Part shown: in pieces, positions 25,689-34,304 of the stretch | Position numbering within the stretch: position 1 is the first letter of the stretch | Layout of the letters: every line of letters begins with the position of its first letter | Origin: Methanomicrobiales archaeon | Lineage (GTDB): Archaea > Halobacteriota > Methanomicrobia > Methanomicrobiales > Methanospirillaceae | Assembly: GCA_022841205.1 (NCBI GenBank) | Contig: JALHCK010000001.1 | Coordinates: 62,001-126,000 of the forward strand | DNA: 64,000 bases | Direction of reading: 5' to 3' | Notes under the pieces: generated by a model | Seen by the model: the letters and a program-made list of their open reading frames with translations, nothing else | Told to the model about the DNA's origin: nothing | Database searches by the model: none | Translations under genes and position numbers: made by a program

Positions 25689-26141
25689 GAAATCCCTTTC
25701 TCTAATACTGGTCGCGGAGCTCTCTTCAATGCTTGCAGCAGGACAATATGCTTTGGAGAAGGAAATGACGGGCGATTTACCAATCAGGAACGAGCAGGCG
25801 GTCCGCGATTCAACAGGAATGATCCAGAGGGGAATTATGCATTCCGTTCCTGGATCCTTTTTCACAAGCAGGGTCGTGGCAGGTAACCAATCCACCAGAT
25901 CGCGCAGAATGGCTCGCAGAGCATCCGGCCTGAAAGGGTGAGACAAACGGTCCTTATGGACACCCGTTCCGCCAGGTATCCATCCCTGGAAAATCAGTGA
26001 GATGAATACAACAACCGGAGACAGACCGGGGCCCTTTTTCCTATAAAGTGGGTGAACTGTCACGTATTTCTCAAAGAGATTTAGTGTTGTTTTTCCGGCA
26101 AGTAAAATGGGGGCCAGCGCCTGCCCGGGCTTGAAACAGTA
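25689..26141. other. Intergenic region, nothing convincing
   Basis: About 450 bases. The minus-strand frame stays open throughout but its composition does not look like a protein, and no ribosome site or TATA box stands out besides the AGAAAGGGAT before 25688. I find no repeat or RNA. Confidence 0.3.
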
Positions 26142-27029
26142 TCAGAGGTCCACTGGTCCGACAATTTCGCCCTCCTGCTTGTTCTTCCGGTACAACAGTC
26201 CGCCGAGAATAACCATGAAGATAATTCCGAACGCGGCGATAACCAGAACCATGAAAAGGATCTGAGGGTCTTTGAAATTTGCCGAGACCACCACCAGGGC
26301 AGCGGATACATTCCGAAACCCGGTTCCGAATGCCAGCACTTCACGGTTCCGGAGCTCGGGGCCTCCCATCAGGTAACCTATGCCAAACGATCCGAGGATG
26401 AACAGGGCGGCCACGAGAGTTCCTTCAAGGCCAAGGAGGGCGCCTGCCTTTACCGAAAAGTCGCTTGTGAATAGTCCGAAGGTGTAAATGAGGAGAACCA
26501 CCACGATCGAGAGATCCGAAACCCTGTCGACAACCGGGTGCATCTTCTGTGCGAGGGTCGGGATCAATGCCCGCACTGCCATGGTGGCGATGAGCGGGAC
26601 GAGCATGAAGATGACAAGGTGGAGGGCAATGCCGCTCTGATCGACAGAGACTCCTTTGATCAGGTATGGAAGCATGACCGGCATGTAGAAGATGGTCACC
26701 AGGGTCAGGATCATTGTCAGCCCAACCGCATAGGCAACGTTGCCCCCGATAATATCCATTGCTTTTGGCAAAGATGGAGCACCTGCCGCCGCGGCCACTA
26801 TGATGAGACCGATCGCCAGATCGGTGTCAAGGGGTATTAAAGAGAGGATCAGCAGGGCAAAGAGCGGGACCACCGCGAAGTTGGCGATAAGGGAGATGGA
26901 AAGGAGCCACTTCTTCTTCCAGGGGGCGAGGATCTCTTTCACCGTGAGGTTCAGCCCCATGGCCGCAATACTGGTGACTACGAAGAACCAGATCGCATAG
27001 TTTCCAGCTTTCAACAACAGCGGATCCAT
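26142..27029 (-). CDS. Bile acid:sodium symporter (SBF/BASS) family transporter
   Basis: 295 residues with nine or ten predicted helices. Family features: TSIAAMGLNLTVKEIL near the N-terminus, the AAAAGAPSLPKAMDI motif in the first crossover region and FGTGFRNVSAALVV in the second. It is a sodium-coupled carrier of organic anions; the substrate cannot be predicted. ACR3 arsenite exporters belong to the same superfamily and arsR/arsC lie 1.5 kb upstream, but ACR3 signatures are not seen here. Confidence 0.8.
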   Translation of the reverse strand: MDPLLLKAGNYAIWFFVVTSIAAMGLNLTVKEILAPWKKKWLLSISLIANFAVVPLFALLILSLIPLDTDLAIGLIIVAAAAGAPSLPKAMDIIGGNVAYAVGLTMILTLVTIFYMPVMLPYLIKGVSVDQSGIALHLVIFMLVPLIATMAVRALIPTLAQKMHPVVDRVSDLSIVVVLLIYTFGLFTSDFSVKAGALLGLEGTLVAALFILGSFGIGYLMGGPELRNREVLAFGTGFRNVSAALVVVSANFKDPQILFMVLVIAAFGIIFMVILGGLLYRKNKQEGEIVGPVDL

Positions 27030-27135
27030 GGCACCATCTCCTTACTAAACCAGGCAATCTAAAGGTTTCAATGACATCGGTCAAGAAAGGCTCTGGTATG
27101 GCTCGAAGCCCGGTTCTCTAAAAAGTTGGATGAAA

Positions 27136-27696
27136 TCAGGTCGCTTTCTGTGAAGAGCGGACCGTGAAAGACCCGATGATTGCGGCAAAGCCAAATACAA
27201 CACCAAGAATACCAAAGACGAAAGGTACGGCGAGGGTTGATGCCCATGGGTTTGCGAGGATGAGCAGGCCAAAGAGGATAGAGAGGATGCCCAGGATACC
27301 GACACCCCACCCCTTTCCCCTGAATGCACCGTTAAGAGCCAAAAACCCATGGATCATGGCAATAACCCCTACCATGACAGCGAACACAAACATCGAGATG
27401 ACAGTGCTGTAGAGAGGATATGCAATAAAGAGGAGACCAAGAATAATACCAAGGATACCGAGCCCGATCTTCCATCCGCGATCGCCTGGTTCCCCAAAAG
27501 CTCCAAACAGGGTAAAGATTCCGCTTACAAACCAATAAGCCCCAAGAAAAATGATTATTGTCGCCATTGCAAAAATGGGTTCGTATAACAGGCAGATCCC
27601 AAGGATAAGGGCGATAATGCCCTGCAGTAGCACGAGCCACCAGGGGAAGGTTACACCCTGCATCCCGGCAAATTCCGTAATTGTCTCATTAGTCAT
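27136..27696 (-). CDS. HdeD family membrane protein (DUF308)
   Basis: 186 residues with six helices in three pairs, each pair with a Gly-rich GILGIxxGLLxLxxP pattern typical of DUF308 repeats (GIIALILGICLLYEP, ILGIILGLLFIAYP, GILSILFGLLILANPW). HdeD is linked to acid stress in enterobacteria, but the archaeal role is unknown. It lies between the SBF transporter and the damaged DUF2238 gene on the same strand. Confidence 0.82.
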   Translation of the reverse strand: MTNETITEFAGMQGVTFPWWLVLLQGIIALILGICLLYEPIFAMATIIIFLGAYWFVSGIFTLFGAFGEPGDRGWKIGLGILGIILGLLFIAYPLYSTVISMFVFAVMVGVIAMIHGFLALNGAFRGKGWGVGILGILSILFGLLILANPWASTLAVPFVFGILGVVFGFAAIIGSFTVRSSQKAT

Positions 27697-27785
27697 ATGA
27701 CCACCCAGGTATTTGTATATGGAAAATGATTCCTGATTTTATTAATTTGCCTTTTTTCGCTGGGAAACCAAGGTCTGACAATGTT

Positions 27786-28419
27786 TCAGAGTTCGCAACC
27801 AGGGATCGATTCCCCGACCATGTTCTCGGTAAGTTCTTTGAGTGTCTTATTCTCGATATACCATGTCCCCAAAGCGGCCACGAAGATTCCCCGAGGAGAT
27901 CCATGATAAGGTCTATCATGGTGTCATCGAGTCCGTGCTGAAGGGGTTTTATCAGGAACGATTCGAAGAAAAGGTCCACCAGGTATTCGTAGATCTCCCA
28001 GAACGCGCCGATGGCCATGGTGAATATGATGACGATATAGAAGAATATTTGCCACCGGTGCAGCTTCGTGCAACTGAAGCGGTAGATGAGCAGGATAGAA
28101 ACGAATGCCAGGATCGCGACTGTGATGGATGAAATGAAATGGGCGAATTTATCATAATATGGATACAGGGCGGCATAGAGGTAGTGTGAGTACCCTGCCA
28201 CATGGAGGAAAACGGAAAAAGCAATGAGGAAGTTTGCTTCCCACGGCAGGGTTACCCCAACTCTCCGTTCGATGATATACGGAATGCAGGTGAGGAAAAA
28301 ACCGAGAAATACGGTAAGAATTATGCTTGGGTCAAGAACGATTATCCCGTACATACCTTCGAGGAGGATGAGCCCCGGAGTGCCGCAGCAATATATACTC
28401 CGCGGGAAAGAGATGCCAT
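27786..28419 (-). pseudogene. DUF2238 membrane protein with two one-base frameshifts
   Basis: The central frame encodes the DUF2238 core (YPYYDKFAHFISS, GAFWEIYEYLVDLFFE, DDTMIDLIMDLLG). Adding one G at GGGG (minus strand; plus 28373-28376) extends the N-terminus to ATG 28419 as MASLSRGVYIAAALRG joined to LILLEGMYG, aligning with the intact paralogue at 23759. Adding one G at plus 27889-27892 gives IFVAALGTWYIENKTLKEL and a natural stop at 27786. Both lesions are four-G runs needing a fifth G. Either a recently inactivated gene or two homopolymer miscalls. Confidence 0.8.
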
Positions 28420-28457
28420 CAGCGGTGTATTGGATTCGGGCCGTATAAGGGTTACAC

Positions 28458-28853
28458 TCAGATCCGTGCGCGTGCCCCCTGCTCCAAAACCGCTCTCCCG
28501 TTTTCTGTCAGGCTATAGATGAGCCAGTTCTTTTCCTGCCGGCTCTCGGCAAGCCCGGCATCCTTCAGGATTGAGAGGTGGTAGGAGAGTTTTGAATCTG
28601 CAATCCGGAGGCAGTGCTTGATGACACAGACACAGAGGGGTTGTGCTGAGAGCAGGTGCAGGATTTTCAGGCGGGTGGCGTCTGACAGTGCCTTGTGGAA
28701 TTTCACCTGGCCGGCCAGAGATGATTCGCCGGGGATGAGGCTGCAGAGCCAGGGGAGACCTCCCGCTTCTGCGAGGCCGACGGCGATCTCTTTTGGTATC
28801 TCATCGATGATCCCTGGCTTTGAGCCCTCCCGGGGATTTTTTGTGGGAGCCAT
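28458..28853 (-). CDS. ArsR family winged-helix repressor
   Basis: 131 residues. The winged helix covers LSDATRLKILHLLSAQPLCVCVIKHCL and DSKLSYHLSILKDAGLAESRQEKNWLIYSL. Cys residues in the first recognition region (PLCVCVIKHC) resemble the metalloid-sensing site of ArsR proteins that detach from DNA on binding As(III). It is divergent from the arsenate reductase at 28985, so it probably controls both. A TATA box on the minus strand lies 35 bases upstream. Confidence 0.88.
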   Translation of the reverse strand: MAPTKNPREGSKPGIIDEIPKEIAVGLAEAGGLPWLCSLIPGESSLAGQVKFHKALSDATRLKILHLLSAQPLCVCVIKHCLRIADSKLSYHLSILKDAGLAESRQEKNWLIYSLTENGRAVLEQGARARI

Positions 28854-28883
28854 GGCAGTTCAACCATATGTGAAATGGTTTTG

Positions 28884-28893
28884 GAAATATACC
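28884..28893 (-). promoter_or_regulatory. TATA box of the arsR gene
   Basis: The minus strand reads GGTATATTTC, predicting a transcript start near 28863, ten bases before ATG 28853. The nearby GAAATTTC palindrome (plus strand, about 28917-28924) and AT-rich inverted segments could be the autoregulatory operator. Confidence 0.5.
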
Positions 28894-28984
28894 AGGCTTT
28901 TTGTTTGAAATTTCGAATCCATTTTCAACATTCTAAGCCTGCCGATCCAAATCGCAAAGCTCTCATGATCGCTGGAAAAAGTTT

Positions 28985-29413
28985 ATGCGGAAGTCGGACA
29001 TGAGAACCCGCATCCTCTTTATCTGCACCCAGAACGCGGGTCGCTCCCAGATGGCAGAGGGATATCTCCGGGCGCGGTATGGTGATCGGTATGAGGTCTT
29101 CAGCGCCGGCACTAACCAGTCGCGGGTGAGCCGGAAGGCTATATCAGTCATGCAGGAGATCGGGGTGGATATGTCCGGCCAGCGCTCGAAACCGCTGGTT
29201 GAATTCACCGGAAAGGAGATCGACATAGCGGTGACGCTCTGTGACAATGCCCATACGGTATGCACGATGTTTCCATGGGCAAAGGAGATAATTCACCAGA
29301 GCTTCCCGGATCCGGGAAATTTCACCGGAACCGATGTGGAGATCATGGACCAGGTAAGAGCGGTGAGAGATGGGATTACCCGGTGGATAGATGAGCGGTT
29401 CGGTTCTTCATGA
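28985..29413 (+). CDS. arsC: Arsenate reductase, low-molecular-weight phosphatase type
   Basis: 142 residues. The P-loop CTQNAGRSQMAEG near residue 14 (CX5R with catalytic Cys) and the C-terminal SFPDPGN with its Asp are those of the thioredoxin-coupled ArsC/LMW-PTP family; Cys residues in VTLCDNAHTVCTMF would be the resolving pair. It would reduce arsenate to arsenite. ATG 29000 is an alternative start. No arsenite efflux gene of the ArsB or ACR3 type is seen nearby. Confidence 0.87.
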   Translation: MRKSDMRTRILFICTQNAGRSQMAEGYLRARYGDRYEVFSAGTNQSRVSRKAISVMQEIGVDMSGQRSKPLVEFTGKEIDIAVTLCDNAHTVCTMFPWAKEIIHQSFPDPGNFTGTDVEIMDQVRAVRDGITRWIDERFGSS

Positions 29414-29550
29414 GGACAACCTGGATTATGATGGGAGAGTTCCCTTTGATACCCCTATGAAACCATGCATGCACTAAAACCACAAACGGCCATGGCGCGG
29501 GAATGGCCTTGTATCTTATCCCGCCTGGATCAGTATACAGGAGATCGTTG

Positions 29551-30003
29551 ATGGTACGCATGTTGCTTGGGATTGGAAACCCCCTCCGCGGTGATGATGG
29601 TGCCGGCAACTACGTGGCCGACCGGTTCAGAGCCCCAGGGTGGATCGTCCTCGACTGTGGTACCATCCCGGAGAACTTCACCGGGGTGGTCCGGAGAGAG
29701 CGGCCCGATCTCCTGGTGCTCGTGGATGCCGCGGACATGGGGATCGCTCCCGGGGAATTCCGCATCGTCCAGCCGGACGATATCGCTGCCGTGACCTTCG
29801 GAACCCATGCCCTCCCCCTGAACATCATGATAGGATTCCTCTCCCATCATGTGGACCGGATTCTCTTCATCGGTATCCAGCCCGGTGGAACAGGGCTGGG
29901 CCAGCCTCTTTCTGACGCGGTGCGGGACGGTGCGGAGAGGCTCATCCGGTTGATTGGGGAGGAGAATATAGAGAAGATTGAGGAATACAACCCAAAAAGG
30001 TGA
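29551..30003 (+). CDS. Hydrogenase maturation endopeptidase, HycI/HyaD family
   Basis: 150 residues. LGIGNPLRGDDGAGNYVAD near the N-terminus carries the nickel-binding Glu/Asp region (here an Asp), LVLVDAADMG the second acidic ligand and SHHVD the His. These proteases remove a C-terminal tail from NiFe large subunits after nickel insertion. GGAGATCGTTG precedes ATG 29551. It stands convergent to the mbh operon, whose large subunit has a tail after DPCLSC, so MbhL is the obvious candidate substrate. Confidence 0.88.
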   Translation: MVRMLLGIGNPLRGDDGAGNYVADRFRAPGWIVLDCGTIPENFTGVVRRERPDLLVLVDAADMGIAPGEFRIVQPDDIAAVTFGTHALPLNIMIGFLSHHVDRILFIGIQPGGTGLGQPLSDAVRDGAERLIRLIGEENIEKIEEYNPKR

Positions 30004-30270
30004 AACTCATACCCGGGGAAGATACTTACCGCCGGTTCGCTTCCCTTTTATCGTGCCCCTGGATATGCCCCTGGGGAGGATTTCGCTTCTTACCGGGATC
30101 GGGATCCATGGCGTATGAAAAAACTCTGCTTCCCCCAATCATACTTCGATGGCGCCGCAGCGTTGGGGCGGCGGTTTAAGGAAAACACCGGTGTAATACT
30201 GTACCGGAATACACGTATCGTCTGGATTATGAAGACGTCCTGTTCCTCATTGTTGAAAAAAGAGAAATCC

Positions 30271-30675
30271 TCATTCTTCTATCAGGTTTTCTTCATATCG
30301 GTCTTCAGTTGCAAGGAGGAAGGCATCGCTCATGGCAAGGCCGCCTTTGGGGCAGACTTCGGTGCACTGGGAACAGAAGATGCACTGGCCTACCCAGATG
30401 CGGATTCGTTTCGTCTCCTCGATGAGTTCGATGGCATTAGAGGGACAAACCTTGATGCAGAGCCTGCACCCGATGCACCCTTCCCGCTGGTACTCGATCT
30501 TTCCACGGAACTTCGGAGGTATCGGAACCGGAGGGATAAGGGTTGCCCGGCCGGCCCCGACCTTCTCCAGGTACGCAGTGACTGATGGTGGAAGATACTT
30601 AGCCGGGAACTTGTTTGTCGCAGGAGTACGGAAGAGCTGCTTTAAGAGCTCCGGGAACATGGGGAGGAGCGCCAT
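30271..30675 (-). CDS. mbhN: Membrane-bound hydrogenase subunit MbhN (NuoI-like ferredoxin)
   Basis: 134 residues. Two 4Fe-4S motifs, CIGCRLCIKVCP and CIFCSQCTEVCP, make the electron wire between ferredoxin and the small subunit. The N-terminal LLKQLFRTPATNKFPAKYLPP segment is typical of the Mbh/Mbx type. It is the last of fourteen co-directional genes and begins 2 bases after mbhM. The operon order matches Pyrococcus mbhA-N. Confidence 0.92.
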   Translation of the reverse strand: MALLPMFPELLKQLFRTPATNKFPAKYLPPSVTAYLEKVGAGRATLIPPVPIPPKFRGKIEYQREGCIGCRLCIKVCPSNAIELIEETKRIRIWVGQCIFCSQCTEVCPKGGLAMSDAFLLATEDRYEENLIEE

Positions 30676-30677
30676 TT

Positions 30678-31688
30678 TTAGAGCACCCCCGCGAGTGCCG
30701 AGTCGGCCATCAGCAGCAGGAGGCCGACAAGTCCAATCAGGGCAAAGGTGTGCCAGTATACCGTGACCACCTGGTTTATCCGGAAGCGGGCCATGCCCAC
30801 CCGCACGAGGGTCACGATAACAGACATCACCAGGACTACCTTGAAGAGGAAAAAGACAAGGTCGGCGAGCTGGGCGATTCCTGCCGGCATGGCCACGAAC
30901 GAGGAGAGATTCCAGGGAAAGAAGACCGCGACGATGAGCGCTCCGAGCACCAGGGTTTTCACCGCGGTGGTAAGGGAAAAGAGCGCAAGATTCCGGCCGG
31001 AATATTCGACCAGCAGGCCACCGGCAAGCTCGGTTTCGGCCTCCTGTGTATCGAAGGGGATCCTCGAGAGTTCTGCAGGTGTAACCGCTGCAAGCACGAT
31101 GAGCAGGAGGACGACTCCAACGATTCCAAGTGGACCGACAAGTCCCCAGACGGGGTTTCCGGCGATCGTTGAGAGCAGGAATGGATGGGCAACGCCCGCT
31201 GCCCAGAGGCGCCAGGCAATGGCAATCACCACGATTGCCAGCGGAAACTCATACCCGATCATGGTCACCATTTCCCGCTGCGCTCCTACAGTTGCGTAAG
31301 GTGAGCCGGAAGCAAATCCTCCGGCAACCGTTGCGAGTGCAGGGATCGTGAGAAGATACATCACCAGGATCAGATCGCCATACATTCCGAGCGGCGAATG
31401 CAGGCTTCCAAGAGGTATGTATAGCAGGATGACCAGGCTCGAAACGAGCGCAATGACCGGGGCCAGGTTGAAGAGCCAGGGGATGGCGTTTTCCGGGATA
31501 ATATTCTCCTTCACCAGCAGCTTCCGGATATCGATGAACGGCTGCCGGAGGCGTGGGCCAATGCGGGCCTGCATATGGGCGGCAATCTTCCGGTCAATGC
31601 CGAGCAGGAAGAGGCCGGCGGTGAGGCCAAAGAGAGACACAATGACCGTCCAGAGTATTATTTCACCGACAACGGCAGTAAGCGTCAT
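30678..31688 (-). CDS. mbhM: Membrane-bound hydrogenase subunit MbhM (NuoH-like)
   Basis: 336 residues, eight or so membrane helices. It anchors the hydrogenase arm in the membrane. Family motifs: DRKIAAHMQARIGPRLRQP near residue 32, EFPLAIVV, and the charged IPFDTQEAETELAGGLLVEYSG loop facing the catalytic subunits, which in complex I relatives is central to coupling. Overlaps mbhL by 4 bases (ATGA). Confidence 0.93.
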   Translation of the reverse strand: MTLTAVVGEIILWTVIVSLFGLTAGLFLLGIDRKIAAHMQARIGPRLRQPFIDIRKLLVKENIIPENAIPWLFNLAPVIALVSSLVILLYIPLGSLHSPLGMYGDLILVMYLLTIPALATVAGGFASGSPYATVGAQREMVTMIGYEFPLAIVVIAIAWRLWAAGVAHPFLLSTIAGNPVWGLVGPLGIVGVVLLLIVLAAVTPAELSRIPFDTQEAETELAGGLLVEYSGRNLALFSLTTAVKTLVLGALIVAVFFPWNLSSFVAMPAGIAQLADLVFFLFKVVLVMSVIVTLVRVGMARFRINQVVTVYWHTFALIGLVGLLLLMADSALAGVL

Positions 31689-32911
31689 TGCTGCAGCCTC
31701 CTTGTCTTTTCAACCGATAACCTGTGCAGGTCTTCCCTTGAGAGGATCGACTGCAAGCCTCCTTTTACCACGGCAACCCTGTCGGTGCAGGAGAGGCAGG
31801 GGTCGATTGACGCCACGATGATAGGGATATCGGCGATCTGCTCACCCCGCAGCATGGGGATCCAGGACATCAGGTTTGAGTATGAGGAGGCCTTGACCTT
31901 CCATGCATGCGGGGCCTCCTTGCCCGCCATCAGCACGTAGTGGAAGCACTCCCCACGGGGGGCCTCCACCCTCCCGATAGCCTCGCCACTGGCCTTTTTA
32001 CAGATGGCCAGGAGCTTGGCAAGCTTTGGTTCCGCGGTCACCTCGCCGGGGGGCATCTCAGAAAGACACTGACGGATGATCCTGCATGACTGGCCGACCT
32101 CGAGCAACCGGACCACAATCCGGTCGTATACATCTCCCCGGGTTTCACCTGCATACTGGTCAGGGAGGATCGACCTGACTTCGAGATCACCGTAGGCACA
32201 GTACGGATAATCCTGCCGGAGGTCGACGTTCACCCCGGATGCTCGGGCAGTAGGACCGACGGTGCAAAGCTTCAGGGCATCGTCCTTCGAAAGGACCCCG
32301 ACATCACGGCACCGCATGGCGATAGTCCTGTCATGCAGGAAGAGGTCGAGGAGTTTTGAAAGCACCCCCTCGTATGCGGAGAGGCAGTCCTCGATGACCT
32401 TGTGCTGCTCCGGGACGATGTCCCTCCGCACTCCGCCAACCTGCACGATGCCGTAGTTGACGCGGTTACCGGTAAGGTTCTCGATCACGTCCATTGCCTG
32501 TTCCCGCACCTGCCAGGTAAGATAGAGGAGCGAGTCAAAACCAAGCTCATGAGCAGCAACCCCAGCCCAGAGCAGGTGGGACTGGATACGCTCGAATTCG
32601 GCGATAATTGTACGGATGTAATCGGCCCGCTCCGGGACTTCGATCTCTGCCACCTGCTCCACCGCCCGCGAAAAAGCCAGTGTGTGGGACACCCCGCAGA
32701 TCCCACAGATCCGGTCAGTCAGGTGGACGATCTGCACCGGGTTCCTGCGCATGCCCATCCACTCGATACCCCGGTGGACCTGGCCCGGTGCAAAGTCCAC
32801 TTCCCGGATCTGTTCCCCGTCCATTTCAAAGGTGAACATCACCGGTTCTTTCAGTGCCGGGTGAGTCGGCCCGATGGGGACGATGTAGGGGGCCTTCTTC
32901 TCCCCGCTCAT
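31685..32911 (-). CDS. mbhL: Membrane-bound [NiFe] hydrogenase large subunit MbhL
   Basis: 408 residues. Both nickel-binding CXXC motifs are intact: RICGICGVSH near residue 68 and DPCLSCTDR near the C-terminus, so this is a real hydrogenase and not a sulfane-sulfur reductase or a complex I remnant. About 25 residues follow the last motif and could be cleaved during maturation. It interconverts 2H+ and H2, exchanging electrons with the Fe-S chain of MbhJ and MbhN. Overlaps mbhK by 4 bases. Confidence 0.95.
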   Translation of the reverse strand: MSGEKKAPYIVPIGPTHPALKEPVMFTFEMDGEQIREVDFAPGQVHRGIEWMGMRRNPVQIVHLTDRICGICGVSHTLAFSRAVEQVAEIEVPERADYIRTIIAEFERIQSHLLWAGVAAHELGFDSLLYLTWQVREQAMDVIENLTGNRVNYGIVQVGGVRRDIVPEQHKVIEDCLSAYEGVLSKLLDLFLHDRTIAMRCRDVGVLSKDDALKLCTVGPTARASGVNVDLRQDYPYCAYGDLEVRSILPDQYAGETRGDVYDRIVVRLLEVGQSCRIIRQCLSEMPPGEVTAEPKLAKLLAICKKASGEAIGRVEAPRGECFHYVLMAGKEAPHAWKVKASSYSNLMSWIPMLRGEQIADIPIIVASIDPCLSCTDRVAVVKGGLQSILSREDLHRLSVEKTRRLQQ

Positions 32912-33531
32912 GGGGATCCCTCCTCTGCAGGGGTATCCTCTGTCGGGAGTTCACACAGTGCCTTTTCATCGGCCGGGGGAGCGGGTCGGTCGACCGGTCG
33001 CTTTGAGCGCCAGAGCTCATTGATCATGCCTTCGGGAACCCCCGTCTCATCCTTTCTCCACGGATAGATTCCCTCCGGGAAGTCATCAGGAAGGAAGAGC
33101 CGGCGCCCATCCGGGATATCAATGACCCTGACTCCGAGAAACTCCTGTTTCTCACGCTCGGAGAACACAGCCCCGGGGATGAGGCCTGAGATGGTGGGTA
33201 TTGAGAGATCGCCCTTGGGAAGGTTGACAGAGAAGCTTACCGTGCATTCCGCCCCCCGGTGCCCGTAGAACACGGTGAAGTGGTAGATAAGCCTGACCGC
33301 ATCACCGGCGTCCACCCCGGAGATAACTGCAAGGTGGGGGAAGTGGATATCGATCAGAGTGGCAACCGCCGGGTTCAGGATTGAACGGTCGATATCGATC
33401 CATATGTTGTAATTCGGGTTCTTTTTGACCCCTTCACGCCGCTCGGTAATCCTGATGTCGGTCACTGCTGCACCGAACCGATCCCGGAAGACCTGGGCTA
33501 CCTGTTCGGGCGTAAGTATCTCTTCCGTCAT
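32908..33531 (-). CDS. mbhK: Membrane-bound hydrogenase subunit MbhK (NuoC-like)
   Basis: 207 residues. The N-terminal half has an archaeal Mbh-specific region; the C-terminal half carries the 30-kDa subunit pattern SEREKQEFLGVRVIDIPDGRR followed by LPDDFPEGIYPWRKDE. It scaffolds the large subunit. A Pro/Glu-rich tail of about 30 residues after the conserved domain is unusual and may be disordered. Four-base overlaps on both sides. Confidence 0.9.
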   Translation of the reverse strand: MTEEILTPEQVAQVFRDRFGAAVTDIRITERREGVKKNPNYNIWIDIDRSILNPAVATLIDIHFPHLAVISGVDAGDAVRLIYHFTVFYGHRGAECTVSFSVNLPKGDLSIPTISGLIPGAVFSEREKQEFLGVRVIDIPDGRRLFLPDDFPEGIYPWRKDETGVPEGMINELWRSKRPVDRPAPPADEKALCELPTEDTPAEEGSP

Positions 33532-33962
33532 ATACTGCCTCCTTCCAGTCTTTCGAGTTTCGCAAGGGCTACGACGACCCCGTGGATGATCGCTTCAGGA
33601 CGGGGGGGGCATCCGGGCACATAGACATCCACCGGGATGATGTCATCGATTGGGCCCTCAAGGTTATAGGAGTCGTAGAAAACACCCCCGGAGGTCCCGC
33701 AGGTCCCGATACACATCACCACTTTTGGGTCAGGGATCTGGGCATACACCCGGATCAGCCTGTCTTTCATCTTCTTCACTACCGGCCCGGTCACCAGCAT
33801 GACATCGGCATGGCGGGGTGAGCCCACCAGCCTGATCCCGAACCGCTCGGGATCGTAGCGGGGGCAAAGGGTAGCCACGATCTCGATCTCGCACCCGTTG
33901 CAGGAGCCCGAGTTGAAATGGTAGACCCACAGCGACCGGTTGAAGGACGGCGTGGGTTTCAT
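33528..33962 (-). CDS. mbhJ: Membrane-bound hydrogenase small subunit MbhJ
   Basis: 144 residues. The proximal 4Fe-4S ligands are present: SCNGCEIEI, CIGTCGTSGG and VPGCPPRPE. It transfers electrons between MbhN and the NiFe site of MbhL. ATG 33962 follows GGTGGTG and shares ATGA with the end of mbhI, which rules out the longer frame. Confidence 0.94.
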   Translation of the reverse strand: MKPTPSFNRSLWVYHFNSGSCNGCEIEIVATLCPRYDPERFGIRLVGSPRHADVMLVTGPVVKKMKDRLIRVYAQIPDPKVVMCIGTCGTSGGVFYDSYNLEGPIDDIIPVDVYVPGCPPRPEAIIHGVVVALAKLERLEGGSI

Positions 33963-34303
33963 ATGAACACCACCACAACGAAGAGCGCTGCCGTGGTGCC
34001 TAGATACCATAGCACGTAGTCGTTCAGGACACCGGTATGAGCAGGGACGATGAAATTGTAGTATCCCTTCAGAGCATCAAGGTACCCCCAGTAAAGGTTG
34101 GATGCCCGCACATGGACCATCTCTTTCTCCGGCTCAGGGTTCCCTGAAATGAAAGGGACGGTCTGGGTCGTACCTTTCTTGTATCCCGACTCGCCCCGCT
34201 GCCGGATGAGGTACACGATCACTGCTGCGACCAGGACGGCGATCAGCCAGGCGAGAGGGTTCCAGAATCCTGTGCCTGTGGAGAGGGATTCAACAAGGGT
34301 CAT
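33959..34303 (-). CDS. mbhI: Membrane-bound hydrogenase subunit MbhI
   Basis: 114 residues with two membrane helices separated by a soluble stretch containing PFISGNPEPE and ASNLYWGYLDALKGYY. In Pyrococcus Mbh this subunit bridges the antiporter and hydrogenase modules. GGAGGTGCCTGAT precedes ATG 34303, one base after the end of mbhH, so the longer upstream frame is not used. Confidence 0.88.
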   Translation of the reverse strand: MTLVESLSTGTGFWNPLAWLIAVLVAAVIVYLIRQRGESGYKKGTTQTVPFISGNPEPEKEMVHVRASNLYWGYLDALKGYYNFIVPAHTGVLNDYVLWYLGTTAALFVVVVFI

Positions 34304-34304
34304 A

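Noticed and set aside
25689..26063. 125-residue N-terminal extension of the membrane protein at 25125
   Set aside because: Not protein-like, and a ribosome site sits directly before ATG 25688 where the membrane domain starts.
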